From Nocardia terrae (lineage in GTDB: Bacteria; Actinomycetota; Actinomycetes; Mycobacteriales; Mycobacteriaceae), in NCBI RefSeq assembly GCF_009760405.1, contig NZ_WRPP01000003.1, forward strand, positions 806,001 to 870,000: DNA of 64,000 bases, read 5' to 3'. The translations under genes and the position numbers were made by a program. This document shows, piece after piece, positions 52,160-60,997 of the stretch. Positions within the stretch are counted from its first letter, which is position 1, and every line of letters starts with the position of its first letter. The notes beneath the pieces are model-generated. The model saw only the letters and a list, made by a program, of their open reading frames with translations, searched no databases and was not told the origin of the DNA.

Positions 52160-52585
52160 ATGGCATTTCGTAAGTCGACGATTCAGAAGCAGTTGGCGGC
52201 CAAGCTGGCCGAGTTCGCGCCGCAGGGCGAGCAGATGCAGGTGGCCTTTCAGGCCATTACCGGGCCCAGTCCTTGGGTCGATGATCTGCCCTACGTGCGC
52301 TTCATCATGATCTTCCTGCGCAAGTACTACTTCGTGGTGCTGACCCAGACGTCGGTTGTGCTCATCGAGTGCAGCAAGTGGAGTGGGCGGCCGACGAACT
52401 TCATTGCGGCCGAACACTTCAGCACCGCGCAGTTCACCGATATGCAGATCAATCCGGTCTGGTCGAAGGTCTTCTACCAGCTGCCGAACACGGTCGCGCC
52501 GGAGCGCCTCAATGTGCACCGCCGGTGGCGCACCGAGCTCGACGCCCTGGTGGCCCGGCTGCCCCGGCGCTTCCAGGCCGCGTAA
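52160..52585 (+). CDS. Hypothetical 141-residue protein, PH-domain-like pattern
   Basis: It starts MAFRKSTIQKQLAAKLAEFA (ATG 52160; a GTG at 52130 would add 10 residues). The middle (VRFIMIFLRKYYFVVLTQTS, then FIAAEHFSTAQFTDMQINPV) alternates hydrophobic strands as in bacterial PH-like domains. No signal peptide or clear membrane helix; function unknown. It is convergent with the AraC gene and independent of the hsa operon. Confidence 0.6.
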   Translation: MAFRKSTIQKQLAAKLAEFAPQGEQMQVAFQAITGPSPWVDDLPYVRFIMIFLRKYYFVVLTQTSVVLIECSKWSGRPTNFIAAEHFSTAQFTDMQINPVWSKVFYQLPNTVAPERLNVHRRWRTELDALVARLPRRFQAA

Positions 52586-52602
52586 CACGCAGCCCGTCGC
52601 CG

Positions 52603-53535
52603 TCAGGCCGCCGCGCGCGCCTGGCGGCGGTATTGGCCCGGCGCGAGGCCGTATTCGCGTTTGAAAGCCTTGCCGAAGGCGAACTCCGAGCTGTATCCCG
52701 CTCGGGCCGCGACCTTTTCGATGGCAAGATCGTCCTCGCGGAGCAGTTTCGCCGCGGTGGTCAGCCGCCAGCGGGTCAGATAGGCCAGTGGCGGTTCGCC
52801 GACCATGGCATTGAACTTGCGGGCGAAGGCGGCGCGGGACAGGCCCGCGTGATCGGCGAGGGACTGCACCGTCCAACCCGCCGCCGGGTCCTCGTGCATG
52901 GCCGCCAAGGCCGGTGCGACCGCCGGATCCCGCAGCGCCGCAGCCCATCCCACCGCCTGGGAGCGCGGCTGATCCTCGATCCAGGCGCGCAGGATGTAGA
53001 GCAGCAGCGAGTCGATGAGCGCGGGCACGATGCCGTGCGAGCCGAGACGCGGGTTGTCCAGCTCCGCGCCCAGCAACTGGATGGCCGCGGCCAGTTCCGG
53101 ATGCCTGCCGTGCCTGGCCGGCAGGTGGATCACCTCGGGCAGCTGCCGCAGCAGCGGATGCGGACGCTGCCCGTCGAGGTGGTAGTTGCCGCAGAGCAGG
53201 CTGGCGGCCGGGCCGTCACCGCCGAGCTGCAGCACGCCCACCGGCGGGCGCTGCAGGTACTGCTCGGGCCGGGGAATCTCCGGAGTGGTGTCCGGGTGGT
53301 CGGCGAGAATGTGGCCCGCGCCGTCCCGGACGAACACCACATCGCCCGGGCCCAGGGCGATCGCCTGCGCGGGGTCCTCGGTGGGATAGAACCAGCAGGT
53401 GCCGTGCAGCACCACGTGGAATCCCGCACCCGCGGTCGGCGGCAGCTGGAGCGCCCAGGGCGCGCGGCCGTCGGTCCGTACCGAATTCGGCACGCCGGTC
53501 CGCATGGAGGCCAGGGCCTCGGTCAGGACGTCCAT
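52603..53535 (-). CDS. AraC-family regulator with cupin domain (copy 2)
   Basis: A 310-residue protein with cupin sensor (GFHVVLHGTCWFYPTEDPAQ) and C-terminal double helix-turn-helix (VQSLADHAGLSRAAFARKFN and VAARAGYSSEFAFGKAFKRE). It is paralogous to the gene at 43943-44854. The quinone-oxidoreductase-like gene upstream on the same strand (70 bp gap) is its likely target or co-transcribed partner. Confidence 0.85.
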   Translation of the reverse strand: MDVLTEALASMRTGVPNSVRTDGRAPWALQLPPTAGAGFHVVLHGTCWFYPTEDPAQAIALGPGDVVFVRDGAGHILADHPDTTPEIPRPEQYLQRPPVGVLQLGGDGPAASLLCGNYHLDGQRPHPLLRQLPEVIHLPARHGRHPELAAAIQLLGAELDNPRLGSHGIVPALIDSLLLYILRAWIEDQPRSQAVGWAAALRDPAVAPALAAMHEDPAAGWTVQSLADHAGLSRAAFARKFNAMVGEPPLAYLTRWRLTTAAKLLREDDLAIEKVAARAGYSSEFAFGKAFKREYGLAPGQYRRQARAAA

Positions 53536-53605
53536 CGCTGCTCTCCTTCACTCCGGAACCCGTGCCCTGCAACCCGGATCCCGCCCCGATTATTCGCCGC
53601 CGCCC

Positions 53606-54532
53606 TCATTCGACGGTCAGCACCACCTTGCCGACGACCTGTCCCGACGCCACGATCTCGTGCGCCTTCCCCGCCTCCTCGAGCGGCAGCGTCTCGGCGA
53701 TGGTCGGCGTCAGCTCGCCCGCGTCCACCAGCTCCGCGATCTGCTCCAGGGCCGCGTAATCCGGCTCCACCGAGATACCCGCGAAACGCCGCCCCGCCGC
53801 CTTCACGGCCGCCTCCAGCTCCGGGTTCATGTGCTCGAGGATTGTCACCAGCGTCCCGCCCCACTTCAGCACCCGCAGCGAACGCTCGCCGTCGGCCACG
53901 GAGTCGAAGACGATATCCACATCCTGCACGACCTGCGTGAAATCCGTTGTCCGGTAATCGATCACCTCATCGGCACCCAGGCTCTTCACATAGTCGTGCT
54001 TGGCCGCGCTGGCCAACGCGATCACATACGCGCCCCGCGCCTTCGCGATCTGCACCGCCAGATGCCCGACTCCACCGGCGGCCCGGTGCACGAGCACCCG
54101 GTCCCCCTCCTTCACGCCCGCCTTGTCGACGAGCCCCTGCCAGGCCGTCAGCGCCGCCAGCGGCAGCGCCGCCGCCTCGACATGGCTCAGCGACTTCGGC
54201 TTCCGCGCCACCTGACGCGAGGGCGTCGCCACATACTCCGCGTAACCCGTTGCGGCACGGGGGAAGAACGGCATCCCATAAACCTCTTCCCCGACCTCGT
54301 ATCGCGCCCCGGGCCCGGTCGCCTCGACGACACCCGAGATATCCCACCCGACCCCGAACGGCGGCTGCCCGAGCAACGGGAACGCCCCCGACCGCACCGC
54401 CACATCAACAGGATTGATCGCACTGGCCTTCACCCGAACCAGTACTTCACCACTCAACAGCTCCGGCTTCTCGGTCTCCACGACCTCCAAAACCTCAGGC
54501 CCACCGAAGCTCTTCTGAATCACCGCACGCAT
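53606..54532 (-). CDS. MDR-family NADP-dependent quinone oxidoreductase
   Basis: A 308-residue zinc-less medium-chain reductase with the Rossmann motif AAGGVGHLAVQIAKARGAYV and the N-terminal IQKSFGGPEVLEVVETEKPE. Enzymes of this type reduce quinones or reactive enones. ATG at 54532 is chosen for its spacing to AGGGAG; an ATG at 54541 is also possible. It precedes the AraC gene on the same strand. Confidence 0.82.
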   Translation of the reverse strand: MRAVIQKSFGGPEVLEVVETEKPELLSGEVLVRVKASAINPVDVAVRSGAFPLLGQPPFGVGWDISGVVEATGPGARYEVGEEVYGMPFFPRAATGYAEYVATPSRQVARKPKSLSHVEAAALPLAALTAWQGLVDKAGVKEGDRVLVHRAAGGVGHLAVQIAKARGAYVIALASAAKHDYVKSLGADEVIDYRTTDFTQVVQDVDIVFDSVADGERSLRVLKWGGTLVTILEHMNPELEAAVKAAGRRFAGISVEPDYAALEQIAELVDAGELTPTIAETLPLEEAGKAHEIVASGQVVGKVVLTVE

Positions 54533-55044
54533 CGCCTTCATCTCCCTGACGCTGTCTCTCGGCCCGTCCCTCGAACCGAACACCGACAACGTTATGGAGC
54601 AGACAGAAGACTTTGAATGCCCTGCAGTCTCCCGTTTTTGTCTCTAAGTATCCGAAGAGAGACGAGCTAGGAATCCAGGCCCCGCCTTCCGCAACCTCGA
54701 CAGCGCGACAGCGGAAACCGGCCTGCTGATTCCCTTCGCACGATCTCTGCGGGAGTGGCCGGCGACGGCAGAAGTACATTCCGACCCCGAGTTGGCCCGC
54801 CGCCTACGCGGACCGTTCGACATCAGCGAAGCCGCCGATGTCGAACGTCCGGGTAGGGCAGATGGCTGATCAACTTGACAGAGGTGACGAAGTACGGCGA
54901 CCTACAGGAAACAATGGCGATACGAAGTCACCGGCAGCGGACGGATCTGGTACGCGATCGATGATGAGCGACGCGTCGTATGGGTAACCCTGGCCGGAAC
55001 GGGCCATCCGCGCCGAACTGAGCGTCATCGGCACTGAAAACAGA
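54533..55044. other. Decayed intergenic region
   Basis: About 0.5 kb without an intact gene and with lower GC than its neighbours. It contains a fragment resembling the C terminus of a RelE/ParE toxin (54888-55037). The part left of it (54650-54880) has short broken frames, perhaps the rest of the toxin-antitoxin pair. No intact ORF or operator was identified. Confidence 0.5.
54888..55037 (+). pseudogene. RelE/ParE-like toxin remnant
   Basis: An open frame, cut by an in-frame stop at 54885, encodes WRYEVTGSGRIWYAIDDERR followed by VVWVTLAGTGHP. This pattern is found at the C terminus of actinobacterial RelE/ParE-family toxins. The N-terminal part is missing, so it is a remnant. The match is from memory of the family and was not checked by alignment. 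Confidence 0.5.
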
Positions 55045-55081
55045 ACTGGGCCGCAACCGGAATCGGTTGCGGCCCAGTCTT
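55045..55081. terminator. Terminator after hsaF
   Basis: A perfect 14-bp stem (55045-55058 with 55065-55078) and a 6-nt loop, just downstream of hsaF on the minus strand. Confidence 0.85.
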
Positions 55082-55088
55082 GGTGGAG

Positions 55089-56153
55089 TCAGGCGTTGGC
55101 GGCTGACTTCTCTTTTTCGCGCTGGAGTTCGAGGGCGATGTCGATGAGTTGGTCTTCCTGGCCACCCACGAGCTTGCGCTTACCGGCGCGGACGAGCATT
55201 TCTGCTGCCGAGACGCCGTAGCGTTCGGCCTGGCGCTCGGCGTGACGCAGGAAGGAGGAGTAGACGCCCGCGTAGCCCATCATGAGGGCCTGGCGGTCGA
55301 GGAGGCATTCGCTCGGCATGGCCGGGCGGACAACATCTTCGGCGGCGTCAGTGACCGCGAAGAAGTCGACGCCGGTCTTGATGCCGAGCTTGTCGCAGAC
55401 GCCGATGAAGGCCTCGACGGGGAGGTTGCCCGCGCCCGCGCCGAAACGGCGTGCGCTGCCGTCGATCTGGGTGGCGCCCGCGCGGACCGCGTAGACCGAG
55501 TTGGCGACGGCCAGGCCGAGGTTCTCGTGGCCGTGGAAGCCGACCTGGGCGTCGTCGCCGAGTTCGGCGACGAGAGCCGAGACGCGATCCGTAACCTGGT
55601 CCAGCACAAGCGCACCGGCGGAGTCGACGACGTAGACGCACTGGCAGCCGGCGTCGGCCATGATGCGGGCCTGCTTGGCCAGGTTCTCCGGGGTGGTGGA
55701 GTGCGCCATCATCAGGAAGCCGACGGTCTCGAGGCCGAGGTCGCGGGCCATGTTGAAGTGCTGGATGGAGACGTCGGCCTCGGTGCAGTGGGTGGCGATG
55801 CGGCAGATCGACGCGCCATTGTCCTGCGAGATCTTGATGTCTTCCTTGACGCCCACGCCGGGCAACATGAGGAAGGCGATCTTGGCCTGCTTGGCGGTCT
55901 CCGCGGCCGCCTTGATCAGTTCCTGCTCAGGGGTTTTGGAGAAACCGTAGTTGAACGAGGAACCGCCGAGGCCGTCACCGTGGGTGACCTCGAGGACGGG
56001 CACACCGGCGGCGTCGAGCGCGCCGACGATGTCGCGCACTTCCTGCACGGTGAACTGGTGCCGCTTGTGGTGCGAGCCGTCGCGCAGGCTGGTGTCGGTG
56101 ACCCGGACGTCCAGATCCGCCGAGAACGGCTTCAGAATGTTCGAATTGCTCAC
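55089..56153 (-). CDS. hsaF: HsaF, 4-hydroxy-2-oxoacid aldolase
   Basis: A 354-residue DmpG/BphI-type aldolase. It has the catalytic TSLRDGSHHKRHQ near residues 21-33 (Arg24, Asp25, His28) and metal ligands His207 and His209 (FHGHENLG). It splits 4-hydroxy-2-oxohexanoate into pyruvate and propanal. It forms a channeling complex with HsaG, encoded 12 bp upstream. Last gene of hsaE-hsaG-hsaF. Confidence 0.94.
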   Translation of the reverse strand: MSNSNILKPFSADLDVRVTDTSLRDGSHHKRHQFTVQEVRDIVGALDAAGVPVLEVTHGDGLGGSSFNYGFSKTPEQELIKAAAETAKQAKIAFLMLPGVGVKEDIKISQDNGASICRIATHCTEADVSIQHFNMARDLGLETVGFLMMAHSTTPENLAKQARIMADAGCQCVYVVDSAGALVLDQVTDRVSALVAELGDDAQVGFHGHENLGLAVANSVYAVRAGATQIDGSARRFGAGAGNLPVEAFIGVCDKLGIKTGVDFFAVTDAAEDVVRPAMPSECLLDRQALMMGYAGVYSSFLRHAERQAERYGVSAAEMLVRAGKRKLVGGQEDQLIDIALELQREKEKSAANA

Positions 56154-56165
56154 TGTCGGAACTCC

Positions 56166-57074
56166 TTACACCCGAGCCGAGATGATCTGGTTCGCCAGCA
56201 CCTCGCCCACGCGGGTGGCGGCGGCGGTCATGATGTCGAGGTTGCCCGAGTACGGCGGCAGGAAGTCGCCCGCCCCCTCGACCTCGACGAAGATCGAAAC
56301 CTTGGCCATACCACCGGAAACCAGCGACGGCTCGTCGAACTGCGGCTCGTTGAGCAGCCGGTAGCCGGGCACGTACTCCTGGATGGACTTCTCCATCCGG
56401 TGGATCGACTCGGTGATGGCGTCGCGGTCGGCGTCCTCGGGGATCGCGCAGAAGATGGTGTCGCGCATGATCATCGGCGGCTCGGCCGGGTTCAGGATGA
56501 TGATCGCCTTGCCGCGCTTGGCCCCACCGATGGTCTCCACACCGGCGGAGGTGGTCTTGGTGAACTCGTCGATGTTCGCGCGGGTGCCGGGACCGGCGGA
56601 CACCGAGGACACCGACGCCACGATCTCGGCGTACTCGACCGGCACCACGCGAGACACCGCGTGCACCATCGGAATCGTCGCCTGGCCACCGCAGGTGATC
56701 ATGTTGACGTTCATCTCGTCACGCAGCGAGTCGAGGTTGACCGGCGGGATCACGGCCGGGCCGACCGCGGCGGGGGTGAGGTCGATGGCGCGGATCCCGG
56801 CGTCGGCGTACTTGGGCGCGTAGGCCCGGTGCACGTACGCGGAAGTCGCCTCGAACAGCAGGTCCGGCTTCTCCGGCAGCGCCAGCAGCCAGTCCGCACC
56901 TTCGGCGGAGGTCTCCAGGCCCAGGCCGCGGGCCCGCTTGAGGCCCTCCGACTCGGGGTCGATGCCGATCATCCAGCGCGGCTCGATGGACTCCGAACGC
57001 AGCAGCTTGTACAGCAGATCGGTGCTGATATTGCCGGACCCGACGATCGCGGCGGTGACTTTGCTTGCAGTCAC
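56166..57074 (-). CDS. hsaG: HsaG, acylating propanal dehydrogenase
   Basis: A 302-residue DmpF/BphJ-type acylating aldehyde dehydrogenase. The NAD-binding motif is GSGNIST at 12-18 and the catalytic Cys128 lies in NMITCGGQATIPM. It converts propanal from HsaF to propionyl-CoA without release. It lies 58 bp after hsaE and 12 bp before hsaF. Confidence 0.94.
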   Translation of the reverse strand: MTASKVTAAIVGSGNISTDLLYKLLRSESIEPRWMIGIDPESEGLKRARGLGLETSAEGADWLLALPEKPDLLFEATSAYVHRAYAPKYADAGIRAIDLTPAAVGPAVIPPVNLDSLRDEMNVNMITCGGQATIPMVHAVSRVVPVEYAEIVASVSSVSAGPGTRANIDEFTKTTSAGVETIGGAKRGKAIIILNPAEPPMIMRDTIFCAIPEDADRDAITESIHRMEKSIQEYVPGYRLLNEPQFDEPSLVSGGMAKVSIFVEVEGAGDFLPPYSGNLDIMTAAATRVGEVLANQIISARV

Positions 57075-57132
57075 GGCTTTCTCCTACTCGGTGAGGTCAG
57101 TGTCTGTGCGACGCGGCCTGTTTGATTCAGGC

Positions 57133-57918
57133 TTACGCGAAACCCAGATGGACGGAACCGAGTCCGGCGAACTCGGCGATGAACTCGTCGCCCGGGCGGG
57201 CGTCGATGGCACGGGTGCAGGAGCCGGGCAGCACGATGTCGCCCGCCTTCAAGCGGACGCCGAAGGAGGCGACCTTGCGGGCCAGCCACGCCACCGCGAT
57301 GGTCGGGTCACCGAGTACGGCGTCGGAGCGGCCCTCGGCGATGACCTCGCCATTGCGGGTCAGCACGGCGTCGATGTTCTTGATATCCAACTGATCCGGC
57401 GAGACGCGCTGCTTGCCGAGCACGTATCCGGCGGAGGAGGCATTGTCGGCGATGGTGTCGCAGAGCGCGATCTTCCAGTCCTTGATGCGGGTGTCGATGA
57501 GCTCGATGGAGGGCGCGTAGGCGACGGTGGCCTTGCGGACATCCTCTTCGGTGCAGTCCTCGCCGGGCAGGTCGGCGCCCAGGATGAAGCCCACCTCGAC
57601 CTCGACGCGCGGGTACAGGTACTTGGCGGTGTCGACCGGAACGTCTTCGAAGACTTCCATTTCCGCGAGCAGGTGCCCGTAGTCCGGCTCGTCCACGCCC
57701 ATCATCTGCTGCATGGCCTTGGAGGACAGGCCCACCTTGTGGCCGACCACCTTCGCGCCGCCGTCGAAGCGCTGCCGCATGTTGATGAGCTGGATCTCGT
57801 AGGCGTCGACCACGTCGATCTCGGGGTACCGCACGGCCAGCGGATCGATCGGAACGCGGGTCCGCTCCGCCGCCGCGAGCTCATCGGCCAGTTCCTTGCG
57901 TAGCGCGTCGGTCAGCAC
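57133..57918 (-). CDS. hsaE: HsaE, 2-hydroxypentadienoate-type hydratase
   Basis: A 261-residue MhpD/DmpE-type hydratase starting from GTG (VLTDALRKELADELAAAERT), with KVVGHKVGLSSKAMQQMMGV and PRVEVEVGFILGADL supplying the metal-binding residues. It hydrates HHD to 4-hydroxy-2-oxohexanoate. First gene of the operon; it is divergent from kstD and has a KstR-like box 60 bp upstream. Confidence 0.92.
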   Translation of the reverse strand: MLTDALRKELADELAAAERTRVPIDPLAVRYPEIDVVDAYEIQLINMRQRFDGGAKVVGHKVGLSSKAMQQMMGVDEPDYGHLLAEMEVFEDVPVDTAKYLYPRVEVEVGFILGADLPGEDCTEEDVRKATVAYAPSIELIDTRIKDWKIALCDTIADNASSAGYVLGKQRVSPDQLDIKNIDAVLTRNGEVIAEGRSDAVLGDPTIAVAWLARKVASFGVRLKAGDIVLPGSCTRAIDARPGDEFIAEFAGLGSVHLGFA

Positions 57919-57977
57919 GCTGTGTTCCTTCCATCGGGGGTACCGGCCGGTGGCCTTCCGGTAACGAGACTAGAAAC

Positions 57978-57991
57978 TGAAACGAGTTTTT
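57978..57991. promoter_or_regulatory. KstR box upstream of hsaE
   Basis: TGAAACGAGTTTTT, 13 of 14 positions of the consensus (last base T), on the hsaE side of the divergent promoter region. Confidence 0.65.
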
Positions 57992-58055
57992 GTGAAGAAC
58001 GTCGCTTCAGCAGTCCCATCTGCCAGACCAACATAGACCAAACCAGGATTGATTC

Positions 58056-58069
58056 TATAACGTGTTCTA
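58056..58069. promoter_or_regulatory. KstR box abutting the kstD start
   Basis: TATAACGTGTTCTA, an exact match, ending 1 bp before the kstD ATG at 58071. It supports that start over an in-frame ATG at 58062, which lies inside the box. Confidence 0.87.
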
Positions 58070-58070
58070 C

Positions 58071-59774
58071 ATGACTGATCGGGATTACGACGTGGTGGTG
58101 GTCGGCAGCGGTGCCGCCGGTATGTCCGCCGCCATCACCGCTGCGCACCACGGTCTGCGCACGGTGCTCATCGAAAAGGCCGCTCATTACGGCGGTTCTA
58201 CCGCGCGCTCGGGCGGTGGCGTCTGGATTCCCGGAAACAAAGTGCTGAAGGCCGCGGGCAAGGGCGACGACCTCGACGAGGCGCGGACCTACCTGTACAG
58301 CATCATCGGAGACGTGGTGCCGAAGGAGAAGATCGACACCTACCTCGATCGCGGCGCGGAAGCCTTCGACTACATGCTCGACCACTCCGCGCTGAAGATG
58401 TGCTGGGTGCCGGGCTACTCCGACTACTACCCGGAGGCGCCGGGCGGCAAGGCGGATGGACGCTCGTGCGAGCCCAAGCCGTTCAACCTCAAGGTCCTGG
58501 GCGCGGAGCGGTTCAACCTGGAGCCCGCCTACAGCAAGGCGCCGCTGAACGTCGTCGTCATGCAGGCCGACTACAAGAAGCTCAACCTGATCCGCCGCCA
58601 CCCGAGCGGCATCGCGCGCGTGCTGCGCGTCGGCACCCGCTGGGCGTGGGGCAAGGTCACCGGCAAGGCGCTGGTCGGCATGGGCCAGGCCATCATCGCG
58701 GGTCTGCGCAAGGGCCTGCTCGACGCGAATGTGCCGGTGCTGCTGAACACTCCGCTGACCGGCCTGGTGGTCGAGAACGGCGTGGTCACCGGCGTCGACG
58801 CCGAGCAGAACGGTGAGGCGGTCCGGTTCAACGCCCGCTACGGCGTCATCCTGGCCAGCGGCGGCTTCGAGCACAACGCCGACATGCGGCACAAGTACCA
58901 GCGCGAGCCCATCACCACCGAGTGGACCACCGGTGCGGCCGCGAACACGGGTGACGGCATCCGCGCGGGCATCGAGGCGGGCGGCGACATCGCGTTCATG
59001 GACGACGCGTGGTGGGGTCCGACCACCTTCCGCGGCGAGGGCAAGCCCTGGTTCTGCCTCGCCGAGCGCAACCTGCCCGGCTCCATCATGATCAATACGC
59101 AAGGGCAGCGATTCGGTAATGAGTCCGCTCCTTACGTCGAGGCTGTGCACACCATGTACGGCGGCGAATACGGGCAGGGTGAGGGTCCGGGCGAGAACGT
59201 GCCGTGCTGGCTCGTGTTCGATCAGCGCTACCGGTCTCGCTACATCTTCGCCGGATTGCAGCCTGGCCAGCGGATTCCGTCCCGCTGGATGGAAAACGAC
59301 CTGATCGTCGTCGCCCCGACGGTGGCCGAATTGGCCGAGAAGATCGGGGTTCCCGCGGACAAGCTGAGCGCCACCATCGAGCGCTTCAACGGCTTCGTCG
59401 AGACCGGCAAGGACCTCGACTACAACCGTGGCGATTCCGCCTACGACCGCTACTACGGCGACCCGACCATCAAGCCGAACCCGTGCCTGAACAAGCTCGA
59501 GGTCGGCCCGTTCTACGCGGTGAAGATGGTCCCCGGTGACCTCGGCACCAAGGGCGGTCTGGTCACCGACAACGACGCGCGCGTGCTGCGCGAGGACGGG
59601 ACCGTGATCGAGGGTCTGTACGCGGCGGGCAACACGTCCTCGCCGGTCATGGGCCACACCTACGCCGGTCCCGGCGCGACCATCGGACCCGCGATCACCT
59701 TCGGCTACTTGGCGGCCCTCGATGTCGCGGCCAAGAAGAAGAACGGCGCACCCGTCGCCGAGAAAGCGTCCTGA
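58071..59774 (+). CDS. kstD: KstD, 3-ketosteroid delta-1-dehydrogenase
   Basis: A 567-residue flavoprotein with the FAD dinucleotide-binding motif VVVGSGAAGMSAA near residues 9-21, GGSTARSGGGVWIPG near residue 41 and the C-terminal AAGNTSSPVMGHTYAGPGAT block, where Tyr531 corresponds to the active-site Tyr487 of the Rhodococcus enzyme. It dehydrogenates C1-C2 of 3-keto steroids and, with KshA, drives ring-B opening. The KstR box ends 1 bp before the ATG. Confidence 0.94.
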   Translation: MTDRDYDVVVVGSGAAGMSAAITAAHHGLRTVLIEKAAHYGGSTARSGGGVWIPGNKVLKAAGKGDDLDEARTYLYSIIGDVVPKEKIDTYLDRGAEAFDYMLDHSALKMCWVPGYSDYYPEAPGGKADGRSCEPKPFNLKVLGAERFNLEPAYSKAPLNVVVMQADYKKLNLIRRHPSGIARVLRVGTRWAWGKVTGKALVGMGQAIIAGLRKGLLDANVPVLLNTPLTGLVVENGVVTGVDAEQNGEAVRFNARYGVILASGGFEHNADMRHKYQREPITTEWTTGAAANTGDGIRAGIEAGGDIAFMDDAWWGPTTFRGEGKPWFCLAERNLPGSIMINTQGQRFGNESAPYVEAVHTMYGGEYGQGEGPGENVPCWLVFDQRYRSRYIFAGLQPGQRIPSRWMENDLIVVAPTVAELAEKIGVPADKLSATIERFNGFVETGKDLDYNRGDSAYDRYYGDPTIKPNPCLNKLEVGPFYAVKMVPGDLGTKGGLVTDNDARVLREDGTVIEGLYAAGNTSSPVMGHTYAGPGATIGPAITFGYLAALDVAAKKKNGAPVAEKAS

Positions 59775-59796
59775 ACCATCCCAACCTGGTTCAGGA
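59769..59796 (+). terminator. Hairpin overlapping the kstD stop
   Basis: A perfect 10-bp stem (59769-59778 with 59787-59796) that includes the kstD TGA. There is no T tract; it may terminate, attenuate or stabilise the mRNA before the MaoC gene. Confidence 0.5.
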
Positions 59797-60053
59797 TCGG
59801 GTTGGGCGCGAGTCGGGTCACGTCGAGTCCGCGCCCAACCCACCCGCATGCCCTGCCGTACCGCTCTATCCCGGCGGGGCATGGGGAAGCACAACTGAAC
59901 GCCCGGACCGCCACCACCGAACGCTCTTTCGGGTGGCGGGACCGGGAGCAGACTTTCGAGCGCGCCGACGCAGGACCCGCTCAGCGGAGCGGGGGCTTGC
60001 GGGGAGGCGAACCGCGCCGGACCATCGGACGCGAGTGACGAGGAGAACCTTTC

Positions 60054-60914
60054 ATGCCCATCGATTTGAGTGTCGCGCTCGGCGCGCAGATTCCCGCGCG
60101 CGAATTCAGCTGGTCCGCCAGCGATGTACAGACCTACAACCTGGCGCTGGGCGCGGGCAACCGCTGGACCGACGCGGCCGAACTGCGCTACGTCGACGAC
60201 CGCGAGCCCGCCGTGCTGCCGTCCTTCGCGACCGTCGCCCCGTCCTTCCACGAGACCGAGCCGCCGAAGGTGAAGTTCGACGGCATCGACATCGATCTGG
60301 CGAAGGTGGTGCACGGCAGCCAGGAGGTCATCGTGCACCGCCCGATCCCGGCCTCGGGCAAGGGCAGCATCTCCGGGCGCATCACCGACATCTGGGACAA
60401 GGGTTCCAACGCTGTCGTCTGGCGCGAGGACACCGCCGTCGGCTCCGACGGCGAAATCCTGTGGACCGCACGCTCATCCATCTTCGCCAAGGGCGAGGGC
60501 GGATTCGGTGGCGAGCGCGGCCCCAGCGCCAAGACCGAACTCCCCGACCGCGCACCGGATTTCGAGGTCCTGACCCCCACCCTCCCGCAGCAGGCGCTGC
60601 TCTACCGCATGTGCGGCGACCGCAACCCGCTGCACTCGGACCCCGAATTCGCCCGCAACGCCGGCTTCCCCAACCCGATCCTGCACGGCCTGTGCACCTA
60701 CGGCCTGGTCCTCAAGACCGCCACCGACACCGTGCTGGCCTCGGATGTCGCCCGCGTCAAGGGCTTCCGCGCCCGCTTCGCCGGCGTCATGTACCCCGGC
60801 GAGACGCTGCGCTCCCGAATCTGGCAGCAGGACGGCGAACTCGCCATCGCGGTCACCGTCGTCGAGCGCGACGACGCCCCCGTCCTCGCGGACGTGGTCC
60901 TCACGCACTCGTAA
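60054..60914 (+). CDS. chsH3: MaoC-like enoyl-CoA hydratase (ChsH3/Hsd4B, Rv3538-like)
   Basis: A 286-residue double hot-dog protein with the hydratase-2 motif GDRNPLHSDPEFARNAGFPN at 188-207 (Asp189, His194). The Rv3538 protein has been reported as a hydratase for sterol side-chain enoyl-CoAs, and it also lies next to kstD (Rv3537). The ATG has GAGGAG upstream. It is separated from kstD by 279 bp containing a hairpin, so it may also have its own promoter. Confidence 0.85.
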   Translation: MPIDLSVALGAQIPAREFSWSASDVQTYNLALGAGNRWTDAAELRYVDDREPAVLPSFATVAPSFHETEPPKVKFDGIDIDLAKVVHGSQEVIVHRPIPASGKGSISGRITDIWDKGSNAVVWREDTAVGSDGEILWTARSSIFAKGEGGFGGERGPSAKTELPDRAPDFEVLTPTLPQQALLYRMCGDRNPLHSDPEFARNAGFPNPILHGLCTYGLVLKTATDTVLASDVARVKGFRARFAGVMYPGETLRSRIWQQDGELAIAVTVVERDDAPVLADVVLTHS

Positions 60915-60930
60915 CCCCGAAGGGCTTCAC

Positions 60931-60997
60931 GATCAGGGAGCTCTCAGCGTGGGAAATCGGACAGATTTCCGCGGTGGGAGCTCCCTGATCTTGTTTC
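60931..60997. terminator. Nested bidirectional hairpin after the MaoC gene
   Basis: Outer 13-bp perfect stem (60931-60943 with 60978-60990), inner 7-bp stem (60952-60958 with 60964-60970), followed by TTGTTT. It lies between convergent genes. Confidence 0.8.

Noticed and set aside
57912..60338. 808-codon minus-strand frame
   Set aside because: Shadow of kstD and chsH3 on the opposite strand; composition is His/Asp/Val-rich with no domain.
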